A stretch of 46,707 nt of DNA from an uncultured Acidimicrobiaceae bacterium (GCA_903904615.1 CAIVDG010000242.1:1-46707); one strand, 5' to 3'. Shown: positions 1-8,417, counted from the stretch's first letter. Made by a program: numbers and translations. Notes: generated by a model from the sequence alone, not told the origin.

Positions 1-771
1 GAACTCACGCCACGCAATCTCTGAGCGGAATACATCAGACCCCGCCGAACCATCCAAACGTTGCAGCAGTTGACGCGGGTGAATAATTCCGAATTTCAAA
101 TACGGCGACATCATTGACGTGCCGTCAACTCCGGGCATGTTTCGCGCTTCTTTGTACTCACCCATCGCGCGCTGCGACCATTCGTCAAAACGCTCCCAAG
201 CAGCCTCTTCACTGGGGTTTGCCGAGTACATCGTCCATCCAGTGTGCATACGCGAGCCCACGGAGAGGTCATGGAAGTCAGCAAATTGCACCTTGTGCTC
301 TGGCGCCGAGGTCCATTGATGCGTGAGCCACCGCTTGTAGAAGGGAGTGAAGACTTTGACAGGCGTTCCATCGTCCTTGCGAACTGTTCCGGGCGCGATG
401 ACATAGGGAGTATCAGCCCGCACTAAACGCCGCCCATCTGCCTCCAAAGCCTTTTCCACTTCAGCATCACGTCGGCGACCATATGGCGCAAAATCTTCTG
501 CGATGTGCACCGTGTCGGCTCCGACTAGACGACAGAACTCAACAACAGCTTTTGCTGCTGGACCATCTCGATAGACCAGTGCTTTATCTAGCGAGATGTC
601 AAGAGCGTTGAGTGCACGACACATGAATTCACGTCGGTGACCAGATGTATTCATCAGCACGTCATCCCATACAAACAACGGCACAACTGTTCCTGCTGCT
701 GCCGCAGATTGAAGGGCCTTGTTGTCGGTACGTCGCAAGTCGCGGCGGATCCACCAAATTGCAGTGCTCAT
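1..771 (-). CDS. phr: Deoxyribodipyrimidine photolyase (N-terminal part, cut by window edge)
   Basis: Light-driven repair of UV pyrimidine dimers in DNA by a cytosolic FAD enzyme. Reading the minus strand from the ATG at 771 gives 257 codons that run off the left edge without a stop. The N-terminus carries the family start WWIRRDLRRTDNKAL (near residues 6-20), followed by a Rossmann-like antenna-binding domain with VPLFVWDD and later TPFYKRW; the last visible part (SPYLKFGIIHPRQL) begins the helical FAD-binding domain. Family members are about 450 residues, so roughly 200 residues lie outside the window. Its ATG overlaps the TGA stop of the upstream MFS gene (ATGA at 768-771), so translation is probably coupled. 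A cryptochrome is possible, but the sequence looks like a class I CPD photolyase. Confidence 0.9.
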   Translation of the reverse strand, partial: MSTAIWWIRRDLRRTDNKALQSAAAAGTVVPLFVWDDVLMNTSGHRREFMCRALNALDISLDKALVYRDGPAAKAVVEFCRLVGADTVHIAEDFAPYGRRRDAEVEKALEADGRRLVRADTPYVIAPGTVRKDDGTPVKVFTPFYKRWLTHQWTSAPEHKVQFADFHDLSVGSRMHTGWTMYSANPSEEAAWERFDEWSQRAMGEYKEARNMPGVDGTSMMSPYLKFGIIHPRQLLQRLDGSAGSDVFRSEIAWREF

Positions 772-1970
772 TTCGCCCTCCGAAGTAACGGCAATACTGC
801 CAAGCTAAGGAAACCGCCGTACGCGAGCGACCATTGAATACTGATGTGGTCGCCGATCCAGCCAGTGATTGGTCCACCGATTGGCGTTGAACCCAAGAAC
901 GCCACCGACTGCAACGCCAACAATCTGCTTCGCATCTCTGGAGATGTCTTCTGCTGACTGATGCCGGTCATTGATGCGACAAGGCCGGTTCCGCCGAAGC
1001 CAAGCGGCAATGCAACCAAGCACGCCACCCAGAAGTTCGGTGCGAAGCCAAGCGCAATACATGACAACGCATTAATGGTGACCAACGTGCCGTACCAACG
1101 AATGCCCACCACACGAAAACGCGCGGTACCAAGTGCGCCGCCGATACTGCCGATGCTGACAATTGTGAGAAGGATGGGATACCCATTCTCCTGACCCCAT
1201 TGCACGTCGCTCAACTTCGGAAGTACCACGCTGTAGTTGAAAGCGAACGTACTGACGATGGCAAACACAATGAACGAGTACCGCAGAAATGGATCGCCCC
1301 ATACAAATGCCATTGCCTCGCGCACAGGCTTGCCCGTACGAGGTGCGGGCGGCGAAGGAATCATTTCGGAACGTCGAAGCGCCAACAACGACCACAGCAC
1401 TGCCACATAGGACAACGCATTCATTCCAAACAACCACGCAGTACCAAGTGGACCAATGAGAACCGCAGCTAGTGCCGGACCAAAGATGCGAGAGCCAGTC
1501 ATGACCGTGGTATTCAGAGACATCGCATTCGAAATCTCTGCAGGCTCAACAAGTTCGGTCACCAAGCCGCGTCGCGACGGGTTATCGATGGCATTCGCTA
1601 CGCCCAACACAAGCGACAATGAATAAATGACTGGAAGCGACACAAAGCCACCGAAGTCTGCAATGGCCAACATGACCGCCTGCAAGAGCAACGCCGACTG
1701 GGTCCAGATGGTGACCGTGCGACGATCGTGTCTGTCGGCAAAACCCCCAGCCCATGCCCCCAGCAACAACATGGGCAAGAACTGGAACAACGTGTTCAAG
1801 CCAGCATCGGTGGCGCGCTCGTTGATGCGATAGATGAGAATTGATGTTGCAGTGAACTGCAACCATGTACCCACATTGGAGAGCAATAGCCCAATGAAAT
1901 ACACCCGCACATTGCGGTGTTGAAGCGAGCGAAACGGGCTCGCCTTGCCGGCCGTTTCACTCGTGGACAT
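768..1970 (-). CDS. MFS transporter (EntS-like, MFS_3 type)
   Basis: A 400-residue inner-membrane protein with about twelve hydrophobic segments. Motifs typical of major facilitator proteins are visible: a GLLLSNVGTWLQ first helix, GAWAGGFADRHDRR (the loop 2-3 motif) and RRGLVTELVEPAEISNAMSL, as seen in enterobactin-exporter-like MFS_3 proteins. The substrate cannot be told; exporters of siderophores or drugs are the closest analogues. The gene follows lepA with a one-base TAATG overlap at 1970 and precedes the photolyase with a four-base overlap, so the three form one transcription unit. The pairing with lepA and phr is probably economy of space rather than a functional link. Confidence 0.85.
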   Translation of the reverse strand: MSTSETAGKASPFRSLQHRNVRVYFIGLLLSNVGTWLQFTATSILIYRINERATDAGLNTLFQFLPMLLLGAWAGGFADRHDRRTVTIWTQSALLLQAVMLAIADFGGFVSLPVIYSLSLVLGVANAIDNPSRRGLVTELVEPAEISNAMSLNTTVMTGSRIFGPALAAVLIGPLGTAWLFGMNALSYVAVLWSLLALRRSEMIPSPPAPRTGKPVREAMAFVWGDPFLRYSFIVFAIVSTFAFNYSVVLPKLSDVQWGQENGYPILLTIVSIGSIGGALGTARFRVVGIRWYGTLVTINALSCIALGFAPNFWVACLVALPLGFGGTGLVASMTGISQQKTSPEMRSRLLALQSVAFLGSTPIGGPITGWIGDHISIQWSLAYGGFLSLAVLPLLRRAK

Positions 1971-3754
1971 TAATCGTCCAACTTCAAGGCACTAATGAAA
2001 ACGTCGCCAGGTACTTCTACCCGACCAATTGCTTTCATTTTCTTCTTGCCTTCCTTCTGCTTCTCCAGAAGTTTGCGCTTACGCGTGATGTCTCCGCCGT
2101 AACACTTTGCCAACACGTCTTTACGTTTAGCTTTCACTGTTTCGCGCGCGATGACTTTGCCACCAATTGCAGCCTGAATTGGAACATCAAACATTTGACG
2201 CGGAATAAGTTCGCGCAACTTTTCACACATGCGGCGTCCGTAGTCGAACGCTTTGTCGCGGTGAACGATAGTGCTGAACGCATCAGCAGCAAGACCATTC
2301 AGAAGAATGTCAACCAGCACAAGATTGCTAGGGCGATACCCCTCAAGTTCGTAGTCCAAACTTGCGTACCCCTGTGTACGGCTCTTCATTTGGTCGAAGA
2401 AGTCAACGACAACTTCCGCCAATGGGATGAGATAGTGCAACTCCACGCGTTCGGGTGACAGATACTCCAGTTTCACCATTTCACCGCGCCGTGTTTGACA
2501 CAGATCCATGAGAGCGCCGGTGTAGTCCTTTGGAGTAATGATGCTGACCTTGAAGAACGGCTCTTCGATGTAGTTGATGTTCTGCGTTGGTGGAAGATCG
2601 GCAGGGTTTTCCACCACCATTACTTCACCATCGGTCTTTGTCACCCGATACGCAACAGATGGTGCTGTAGCGATAAGTGCCAAGTTGAATTCACGCTCAA
2701 GACGTTCTTTCACAATTTCCATGTGAAGAAGACCAAGGAATCCGCAACGGAATCCGAAACCGAGCGCACCCGACGACTCTGGTTCGTAGGTAATTGATGC
2801 GTCGTTCAGTTTCAGTTTTTCCAAACTCTCGCGCAAATTCTCGAAGTCGTCACCGTCGATGGGATACAAACCACAGAACACCATTGCCTTCGGGTCGCGA
2901 TAGCCAGGGAGCGGTTCGGTTGCGCCGCCGTTCACAGTGGTGACAGTTTCACCGCTTCGTGCTTCTGCAACATCTTTAATTCCGGCGATGAGATAACCCA
3001 CTTCGCCAGGTCCGAGTTCTGGCATTGGTGTGGTTCCGGGGCGACGGGCACCAATTTCAATTGCCTCGTGTGTTGCGCGGGCCTGCATGAACTGCAACTT
3101 GCTTCCCGTGTTGAGACGACCATGCATGACGCGAACGCTGGAGACCACGCCGCGATATTGGTCGAACTGCGAGTCGAAGATGAGAGCCTGCAGTGGTGCA
3201 TTGGCATCGCCCGCTGGCGCAGGGATGCGTTCAATGACGGCATCCAGCAAGTCGGGAACACCTTCGCCAGTTTTTGCAGAGATGCGAAGAATGTCTTCGG
3301 CGGGGATACCCAAGATGTTCTCAATCTCTTGCGCGTATCGGTCGGGGTCTGCTGCAGGCAAGTCAATCTTGTTCAGCACCGCAACAATTTCGAGATCGTT
3401 CTCTAGTGCCAAGTAACAGTTGGCCAGGGTTTGAGCTTCAATACCCTGCGCAGCGTCCACCACCAACACCACGCCTTCACACGCGGCCAGTGAGCGGCTG
3501 ACTTCGTACCCAAAGTCCACGTGGCCCGGTGTATCGATGAGGTGAAACGTGTGGCCCTTCCATTCGACGCGAACGTTCTGCGCCTTAATGGTGATGCCAC
3601 GCTCACGCTCGAGGTCCATGGAGTCGAGGTACTGGGCCTTCATGTCGCGGGCCTCCACCGCCCCCGTCATTTCCAGGATGCGGTCAGAGAGGGTCGACTT
3701 GCCATGGTCAATGTGGGCAATGATGGAGAAATTGCGGATTTTTGAGATGTCCAT
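1970..3754 (-). CDS. lepA: Elongation factor 4 (LepA)
   Basis: Ribosome-associated GTPase that assists translation and ribosome assembly. The ATG at 3754 gives 594 residues, the usual size (about 600), beginning MDISKIRNFSIIAHIDHGKS. G motifs: AHIDHGKST (G1), RGITIKAQ (G2), DTPGHVDFGYEV (G3), NKIDLPAADPDR (G4). The LepA-specific C-terminal domain follows, with ARETVKAKRKDVLAKCYGGD. An in-frame extension up to 4009 exists, but it runs antisense through rpsT and is not protein-like, so I reject it. A TAGGCT hexamer lies 11 bases upstream of the ATG, suggesting an almost leaderless mRNA. First gene of the lepA-MFS-phr operon and divergent from rpsT. Confidence 0.97.
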   Translation of the reverse strand: MDISKIRNFSIIAHIDHGKSTLSDRILEMTGAVEARDMKAQYLDSMDLERERGITIKAQNVRVEWKGHTFHLIDTPGHVDFGYEVSRSLAACEGVVLVVDAAQGIEAQTLANCYLALENDLEIVAVLNKIDLPAADPDRYAQEIENILGIPAEDILRISAKTGEGVPDLLDAVIERIPAPAGDANAPLQALIFDSQFDQYRGVVSSVRVMHGRLNTGSKLQFMQARATHEAIEIGARRPGTTPMPELGPGEVGYLIAGIKDVAEARSGETVTTVNGGATEPLPGYRDPKAMVFCGLYPIDGDDFENLRESLEKLKLNDASITYEPESSGALGFGFRCGFLGLLHMEIVKERLEREFNLALIATAPSVAYRVTKTDGEVMVVENPADLPPTQNINYIEEPFFKVSIITPKDYTGALMDLCQTRRGEMVKLEYLSPERVELHYLIPLAEVVVDFFDQMKSRTQGYASLDYELEGYRPSNLVLVDILLNGLAADAFSTIVHRDKAFDYGRRMCEKLRELIPRQMFDVPIQAAIGGKVIARETVKAKRKDVLAKCYGGDITRKRKLLEKQKEGKKKMKAIGRVEVPGDVFISALKLDD

Positions 3755-3765
3755 GGGCAGTTTGG

Positions 3766-3771
3766 AGCCTA
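3766..3771 (-). promoter_or_regulatory. Candidate -10 element (TAGGCT) of lepA
   Basis: On the minus strand TAGGCT stands 11 bases before the lepA ATG. No good -35 hexamer is seen 16-18 bases further upstream. One of a set of TANNNT hexamers placed close to start codons in this window. Inferred, not proven. Confidence 0.35.
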
Positions 3772-3781
3772 CCTGTGGCGG

Positions 3782-3810
3782 TTGGTGACGGGGGCATACG
3801 CCGATAGCCT
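3782..3810 (+). promoter_or_regulatory. Candidate rpsT promoter (TTGGTG-N17-TAGCCT)
   Basis: A -35-like TTGGTG (3782-3787) and a -10-like TAGCCT (3805-3810) are 17 bases apart. TAGCCT ends 8 bases before the GTG chosen as the rpsT start, and no Shine-Dalgarno sequence is visible, so the mRNA would begin at or next to the start codon. Confidence 0.45.
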
Positions 3811-3818
3811 TGAAACTC

Positions 3819-4073
3819 GTGGCAAACATCAAGAGCCAAAAGAAGCGCATTCTTACCAACGCAAAAGCAGCCGATCGCAACAAGGCTGTCAAGAGCGAAC
3901 TGAAGACCCGTGTACGCAATGCTGTCGCAGCTGCCGGTACCCCCGAAGCTGACGAAAACGCACGTGCCGCCGTGAAGCGCATCGACAAGGCCGCCTCGAA
4001 GGGCATCATTCACCCGAATGCAGCAGCCCGTCGCAAGAGCCGCTTGATGAAGCGTCTCAACGCCGCCAAGTAA
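3819..4073 (+). CDS. rpsT: 30S ribosomal protein S20
   Basis: Binds 16S rRNA in the small subunit. 84 residues from a GTG start, basic and helical, beginning (M)ANIKSQKKR as S20 proteins do and containing DKAASKGIIHPNAAARRKSR. I prefer GTG 3819 over the in-frame TTG at 3810 because the product then starts exactly at the conserved ANIKSQ and because TAGCCT lies 8 bases upstream, a leaderless arrangement. Divergent from lepA and convergent with holA; the lepA / rpsT / holA order is known from mycobacteria. Length is normal for the family (84-90). Confidence 0.96.
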   Translation: MANIKSQKKRILTNAKAADRNKAVKSELKTRVRNAVAAAGTPEADENARAAVKRIDKAASKGIIHPNAAARRKSRLMKRLNAAK

Positions 4074-4090
4074 TTCTCGGCTACCTGTTC

Positions 4091-4105
4091 GCGTCGTTCC
4101 GACGC
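4091..4105 (+). terminator. Possible terminator after rpsT
   Basis: A perfect 6-bp stem GCGTCG / CGACGC with a TTC loop, followed by a T/C-rich run (ATTTCTACTTCTTCT), lies 17 bases after the rpsT stop. The T-rich side is on the plus strand, so it would serve rpsT rather than holA. The short stem makes this uncertain. Confidence 0.4.
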
Positions 4106-4118
4106 ATTTCTACTTCTT

Positions 4119-5108
4119 CTAGCGCTTGCTGGCGCGCGCCCGTGGTGCAGTGGAAACACCACCCAAGCGGGCAAGACGAGCCACAAGAACTTCCATGACG
4201 AGTTCTGGTTCCCAATCTTTTCCACCACGTAAGTCGAGATCTGCCGTGGCGATGAGAGAGATGGCGCGAGAAATTCCGGCGCTTCCCAATCGTTGATACT
4301 GCTCAAGCACTTTCTTCGCAGTGAACTCTTTGCCGCCAAGAATTTCCACGGCGTCTGCAGCAGTGCGCACTCCCCGTCCGTCAATCTTCATCATTTGTGC
4401 GTAGCGATTTGCCAAGAGCGCAAGAATTTGCATGGGATGAGAATCGGCGAGCATGCGATGAAGCATGACTAATGCGGTGTTTGCGTCGCCTTTATCGATG
4501 GCATCGGTGAGGTCCCACGGTGCAATGCTTCCCGCTTCACCCAAGAAAATTTCAATGTCGGAACGCGAAAGTTTCGCACCTTCGCCGTATGTAGAGACAA
4601 GAGTGGCAATGAGGCCGGCAACACGGGCTTGGTCTCCGCCGAACCAGCTAGAGATGAGACGGGCAGCATCGGCCGAATAGGTAAAGCCAGCCTCTACCAG
4701 TTTTGATTCCACCCACTTAATGCGCTCGCCTTGGTTGCTAATGACAACGGCGCCAATTGTTTCGGCTTTCACGCGTTTGAGTGCATCGTTAATGGACTTC
4801 AGCACTTTGCCTGTAGAAGTAATGACAAGGTCTGTCTCTTCGATACACGCATCGATAGCTGCCACGAAGTTGTCGACATGTTCAGTAGGCAGATCTTGCA
4901 GATGTCGCACTAACACCACTTTGCGTTCTAAGAACAATGACATGGTGGTTAACGCATCGATAACTGGCGCGATGGAGAACATAGATTCGGAACAATCAAA
5001 GTCGTCCACCATCATTGAACGGTCGTGGTCACCGACTAATCGATCGACGAGCGACGTAAGTTCAAGACTGATGAGAGTCTCGTCGCCAGAAATGAGGTAC
5101 GTTGCCAC
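4119..5108 (-). CDS. holA: DNA polymerase III subunit delta
   Basis: Clamp-loader subunit that opens the sliding clamp during replication. 329 residues from a GTG start. Visible features fit HolA: MATYLISGDETLISLEL at the N-terminus, KVVLVRHLQDLP and DLVITSTGKV in the P-loop-like fold, and a helical C-terminal collar domain (NRYAQMMKI, RALSLIATADLDLRGG-like region). A basic tail follows (RARASKR). The gene starts 4 bases after the comEC stop, a coupling also found in mycobacteria, where holA sits beside comEC and rpsT. Confidence 0.9.
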   Translation of the reverse strand: MATYLISGDETLISLELTSLVDRLVGDHDRSMMVDDFDCSESMFSIAPVIDALTTMSLFLERKVVLVRHLQDLPTEHVDNFVAAIDACIEETDLVITSTGKVLKSINDALKRVKAETIGAVVISNQGERIKWVESKLVEAGFTYSADAARLISSWFGGDQARVAGLIATLVSTYGEGAKLSRSDIEIFLGEAGSIAPWDLTDAIDKGDANTALVMLHRMLADSHPMQILALLANRYAQMMKIDGRGVRTAADAVEILGGKEFTAKKVLEQYQRLGSAGISRAISLIATADLDLRGGKDWEPELVMEVLVARLARLGGVSTAPRARASKR

Positions 5109-5112
5109 GCCT

Positions 5113-6426
5113 CTACCCTGCCACAGAGGTGAGCCGACGGACCCGATTCCACCGAGCTGCTACCCACACGACCACCACCATCCACAGCGCCACATTTAGT
5201 GCGCCATCGGGCGACAGCACAGACGCCACGCGTGCCACCGTGTCCACCCACCCAACCAAGAGCGACAAACCCCACGACACTGGTCCTTTCACCGCGGGAA
5301 CAGCCGAAGCCAGCAATGACAGTGGCAACCCCACGGTCATGACTGCGCCTGCCACCGGCAAGGCCAGCGGATTCGCCACCAGCGAGACGGCGGGTACAGA
5401 CCCGAAGACCGCAAGTGAAACAGGCATCGTTCCCATTTGAGCGGCGAGTGTGGATGCCAATACGCCGCGACCACCCACCATGCGCCCCAATGGAGCCGAT
5501 AGCCAGGCAAGACCTGCTGTTGCGCCCACCGAGAGCGCAAAACCGATGCTCCACGCAAGCATTGGGTCGATCAGTAACAAACAGACAACGGACAACGACA
5601 ACACTGTTCGAGCATTCATGGGGCTGCGGCGCAACGAGTTGGTTGCCACTGCCGCCGCCATCCACCCTGCACGCAAGACAGATGGCTCTCCGCGCGTCAA
5701 CACCACAAACCAACCGATGATGCACAACGTGATGACCCAACGCATGCGTGGAGACCGTCTTTTCAACACAGGTGATGCAAGCGCTAGTAGATACGCGACG
5801 TTCTGACCCGATGCGGCACACAGGTGAGACAATCCACTATTACGAAACCGTTGCACCATGTCACGTGGTTGTAGTCGGTCATCACCCACGACCAATCCCA
5901 TAAAGAGTGACTGCGTGTCATGACTCATCGGTGCCACACCATCATTCATTGAATTGCGCATGCGATTTGCTGCACGCAACACTGCATTGCCTTCTCCGAA
6001 ACTTTCAGAGACAAAATCCACGGACAGCCGACCAACAATGTGTCGCACCCGATCTGCTCGAACAAAGTTTCCCTGAAGTGGCGAGCAGGTGCCACGAAGA
6101 ACGACAGACTCGCCAGCCGAACGTTGCGCTAAGCGCCGGCCCGCCGTGCCATACGACTGCGCGATATATCTGCGACCATCTAGTTCAAGTACTGCACGTA
6201 TCCCAGAAAATTGTGGCTGAGGGTCGGTGCGCAACACGGCCACACCGGCGCACTCGGCTGTGGCGCGTGCAATAGGAACATTCCACGCAGACGCACCACC
6301 TGCAATTCCTGCGAGTGCACATGCACCCGCTAGCAAAAAGACGTGTACTCGACACAACAGAGCGAACACCAGAACAAGTACGGCTAACAACCGCAGACGC
6401 GCAAGAGAGGGAAACGACTCCCCCAT
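5113..6426 (-). CDS. comEC: ComEC/Rec2 competence channel, short form
   Basis: Membrane channel that carries single-stranded DNA into the cytoplasm during transformation. From ATG 6426 it is 437 residues with several transmembrane helices at the N-terminus, an OB-like periplasmic part (ECAGVAVLRTDPQP, GESVVLRGTCSP), then the competence domain with LFMGLVVGDD, SGLSHLCAASGQNVAYLLA and a series of hydrophobic helices. The C-terminal metallo-beta-lactamase domain of Firmicute ComEC is absent. The frame stays open to 6951, but that extension is antisense to a membrane-protein gene, is low in hydrophobic residues and resembles no ComEC, so I reject it. Partner genes: comEA upstream and dprA/comM elsewhere in the window. 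Confidence 0.85.
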   Translation of the reverse strand: MGESFPSLARLRLLAVLVLVFALLCRVHVFLLAGACALAGIAGGASAWNVPIARATAECAGVAVLRTDPQPQFSGIRAVLELDGRRYIAQSYGTAGRRLAQRSAGESVVLRGTCSPLQGNFVRADRVRHIVGRLSVDFVSESFGEGNAVLRAANRMRNSMNDGVAPMSHDTQSLFMGLVVGDDRLQPRDMVQRFRNSGLSHLCAASGQNVAYLLALASPVLKRRSPRMRWVITLCIIGWFVVLTRGEPSVLRAGWMAAAVATNSLRRSPMNARTVLSLSVVCLLLIDPMLAWSIGFALSVGATAGLAWLSAPLGRMVGGRGVLASTLAAQMGTMPVSLAVFGSVPAVSLVANPLALPVAGAVMTVGLPLSLLASAVPAVKGPVSWGLSLLVGWVDTVARVASVLSPDGALNVALWMVVVVWVAARWNRVRRLTSVAG

Positions 6427-6514
6427 TAACGAGCAGAGCCATACACAACAGGCAAGTACTGCAGCCCGAGATGACGAGAAAGCGAAGTGCCCCTTTTGAC
6501 TGTTGCGTGCAACG

Positions 6515-6520
6515 TACGAT
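6515..6520 (+). promoter_or_regulatory. Candidate -10 element (TACGAT) before the small membrane protein
   Basis: TACGAT lies 6 bases before the GTG at 6527. A TTGACT at 6496-6501 is only 13 bases upstream of it, too close for a normal -35. It supports the GTG start by the same leaderless pattern seen at other genes here. Confidence 0.3.
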
Positions 6521-6526
6521 GAAGAA

Positions 6527-6970
6527 GTGAGTTCTCGCGCGCCTTCGTCGTCGTCGCGCTTTGTTGTTCCTGGTGGAGTAGCTGCCACTCGACGTTCTAT
6601 TCGCCGCACAGGTGGCCTCATGGCGCTTGGCGTCGCCGCCACATTCTGGTTGGGCGGAATCATTGTCTCGTGGGTATTGCCCGGCCCCGTTGGCGGTGCG
6701 GCATCGTTTGTGGGCCTTGTACTTGCAGTTCCTGCATTGCCAATCTTCGGAGTGCCCTCATCTGGTGGGTCTGCACGCATTTTGCTCGCTGTTCTCGTGA
6801 GCGCTGTGGTGTGGTGGTTTGTTGGCCAGGTATCAGCGGCTCGCGTTGCGCAACGACCCGTGGTGGGGCGTCGCGAATGGTTCGGCGCATTTGTCTCACT
6901 CGCGATGGGAATTTGGATAGGCGCCCTTGGTGGACTCGCTCTCGGTGCCATTGCGCTCGGCGCACTCTAA
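6527..6970 (+). CDS. Small membrane protein of unknown function
   Basis: I do not recognise this protein. From GTG 6527 it is 147 residues: a Ser/Arg-rich N-terminus (SSRAPSSSSRF), then about four hydrophobic segments (MALGVAATFWLGGIIVSWVL; FVGLVLAVPALPIFGV; ILLAVLVSAVVWWFVG; AFVSLAMGIWIGALGGLALG). An in-frame TTG at 6503 would add 8 residues. It sits on the opposite strand between comEA and comEC, and its TAA overlaps the comEA TAG (convergent, 4 bases). The hydrophobic periodicity on this strand, compared with the disordered antisense translation, is why I call it real. Whether it has anything to do with DNA uptake is unknown. Confidence 0.65.
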   Translation: MSSRAPSSSSRFVVPGGVAATRRSIRRTGGLMALGVAATFWLGGIIVSWVLPGPVGGAASFVGLVLAVPALPIFGVPSSGGSARILLAVLVSAVVWWFVGQVSAARVAQRPVVGRREWFGAFVSLAMGIWIGALGGLALGAIALGAL

Positions 6971-7683
6971 GACACACTGATTTCGTTTCGCATTCCCGAC
7001 AACTTTGCGGGACCAATACCGGGAACATTCAAAAGGTCTTCCACTTTTGAGAACGGACCTTTGCTTGTGCGATACGCAACGATGGCGCGTGCGGTTGCAG
7101 GTCCAACACCAGTGAGCGATTCCAATTCAGCACTCGTCGCTGTATTGATGTTCACCGTGCGTGAAGTGGGCGACGAACCGCTTGGGACACTCGGTGCCGT
7201 GGTCCTGGGTGTTGGCCGAAGGCGGGGCGCAACGGTGACTCGCGGACGAGACATTGAACGACGCGGAATGAAGACTTGTTCAGCGTCAACGATTGTTTGC
7301 GCCAGGTTGATTCCTTCAAGATCTGCTGAAGCCAGCGAACCACCCGCAGCCTTCAGCGCATCTATGACGCGCGATGTTCCAGGAATTTCATACACGCCAG
7401 GACGTTGCACCGCACCGGCAACATGCACACGCACGGTGGACGACGGCGACCGGTCTGTCGCACTACTTGTGGTGACAACCGGAAGCACAGCCTCGACAGG
7501 TGTGGGAGATGGTGACAACACGAACCACCCAACGCCAACCACGAAAGCGGCGGTTCCGACACCAGCAACTATTCGCCGAATGCCAACAAAAGCGATCCAT
7601 TGCAGAACCAACTCGCGAATCTTCTGAACATCTCCTGACAACACATCGCCATGTGCACGCACGACCGCGCACAGAGGAAGCAA
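6967..7683 (-). CDS. comEA: ComEA-like DNA receptor (SLBB plus helix-hairpin-helix)
   Basis: Membrane-anchored double-stranded-DNA-binding protein of the competence system, acting outside the membrane ahead of ComEC. Up to 238 residues: a short cytosolic part, one transmembrane helix (IVAGVGTAAFVVGVGWFVL, near 38-56), a SLBB domain (VHVAGAVQRPGVYEIPG...VIDALKAAGG), a Pro/Thr/Ser linker, and a C-terminal pair of helix-hairpin-helix motifs (NINTATSAELESLTGVGPATA; VEDLLNVPGIGPAKL). The start is uncertain: the longest frame uses a TTG at 7683 immediately after the upstream stop; GTG codons at 7662 and 7644 are alternatives and none has a clear Shine-Dalgarno. Follows the thioredoxin-like gene without a gap. 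Confidence 0.88.
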   Translation of the reverse strand: MLPLCAVVRAHGDVLSGDVQKIRELVLQWIAFVGIRRIVAGVGTAAFVVGVGWFVLSPSPTPVEAVLPVVTTSSATDRSPSSTVRVHVAGAVQRPGVYEIPGTSRVIDALKAAGGSLASADLEGINLAQTIVDAEQVFIPRRSMSRPRVTVAPRLRPTPRTTAPSVPSGSSPTSRTVNINTATSAELESLTGVGPATARAIVAYRTSKGPFSKVEDLLNVPGIGPAKLSGMRNEISVS

Positions 7684-8388
7684 CTAGAACAGTCGTGCGG
7701 TGAGTTGTTTGCGATACTTCGCAGTGCGTGGGTCGTCGGGGCCCATGGATTCAAGAATGTCCAAGAACTCTTGGCGTGCCACTTCGTCCGTTTTCACTCT
7801 TTCGAGTAGTGCAACTAGCTCATCATCGAAATTATCGACAGGGTTCATGGAGAGTCGCGCTTGCGCCGCAATCTTGCGCACACGTTCGGTCTCGGGGAGT
7901 CGCGCCAGCAATGTCAGCGCCTCATCGGCATTTCCGACGCGTACCAAATGTTCTGCGAGTGAACACACAGCATCTTCATTGCCAGGAGCAAGTGCGACCG
8001 CGTCACGCAGGGACTCTTCGGTGCCCTGTTGCAGAAGATCACGAACACGCAGTTGTGTGGGATCGGGCAATAGCGACGCCACCATTTTTTCAATGGCGTG
8101 CTCTGGCTGACCACCCACAAAACCGTCGACCGGCTGACCGTCTTTGTAAATGATGACGGTAGGGATGGATTTGATACCGAATGCCTGCATGAGGCCTGGA
8201 TTTGCATCGGCGTCGATCTTTGCCAGAACTACTTGACCTTGCGTTGCATCGGTGGCTTTCTCCAAAATGGGTGTGAGCGTTTTGCACGGACCACACCATT
8301 CCGCCCAGAAATCCACAATGACGGGAGTAGTGAGCGACCGCTCAACGACATCGACTTGAAAAGAAGCATCGGTGACAGTGAGGGCCAT
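7684..8388 (-). CDS. Thioredoxin-domain protein with TPR tail (CnoX/YbbN-like)
   Basis: Cytosolic protein of 234 residues. The N-terminal thioredoxin fold has an intact WCGPC active site (Cys32, Cys35), the cis-proline segment KSIPTVIIYKDG and a GGQPEHAIEKM end. The remainder, about 120 residues, is helical and looks like degenerate tetratricopeptide repeats (EDAVCSLAEHLVRVGNADEAL), the architecture of the CnoX/YbbN family of chaperone-redox proteins. The true role (holdase, reductase or both) is not given by the sequence. It is divergent from the kinase-like gene at 8418 with only 29 bases between them, and precedes comEA directly. Confidence 0.85.
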   Translation of the reverse strand: MALTVTDASFQVDVVERSLTTPVIVDFWAEWCGPCKTLTPILEKATDATQGQVVLAKIDADANPGLMQAFGIKSIPTVIIYKDGQPVDGFVGGQPEHAIEKMVASLLPDPTQLRVRDLLQQGTEESLRDAVALAPGNEDAVCSLAEHLVRVGNADEALTLLARLPETERVRKIAAQARLSMNPVDNFDDELVALLERVKTDEVARQEFLDILESMGPDDPRTAKYRKQLTARLF

Positions 8389-8394
8389 ACGGGC

Positions 8395-8400
8395 ACGATA
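8395..8400 (-). promoter_or_regulatory. Candidate -10 element (TATCGT) of the thioredoxin-like gene
   Basis: On the minus strand TATCGT stands 6 bases before the ATG at 8388. The whole divergent gap is 29 bases, so the transcript must start at or very near the ATG unless the promoter lies within the neighbour. Confidence 0.45.
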
Positions 8401-8404
8401 CAGG

Positions 8405-8410
8405 TAGTTT
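8405..8410 (+). promoter_or_regulatory. Candidate -10 element (TAGTTT) of the kinase-like gene
   Basis: TAGTTT stands 7 bases before the GTG at 8418, mirrored by the minus-strand TATCGT a few bases away. The two divergent -10 boxes are nearly adjacent. Confidence 0.45.
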
Positions 8411-8417
8411 TTGTGTC

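Noticed and set aside
3810..3818. TTG start of rpsT giving MKLVANIKSQ
   Set aside because: S20 begins at ANIKSQ, and the GTG at 3819 fits the leaderless motif better.
3755..4009. 85-codon N-terminal extension of lepA
   Set aside because: Antisense to rpsT, no LepA-like sequence, and the normal start at 3754 gives the normal length.
6427..6951. N-terminal extension of comEC
   Set aside because: Pro/Thr/Arg-rich non-protein-like sequence antisense to a hydrophobic frame; ATG 6426 starts the expected membrane protein.
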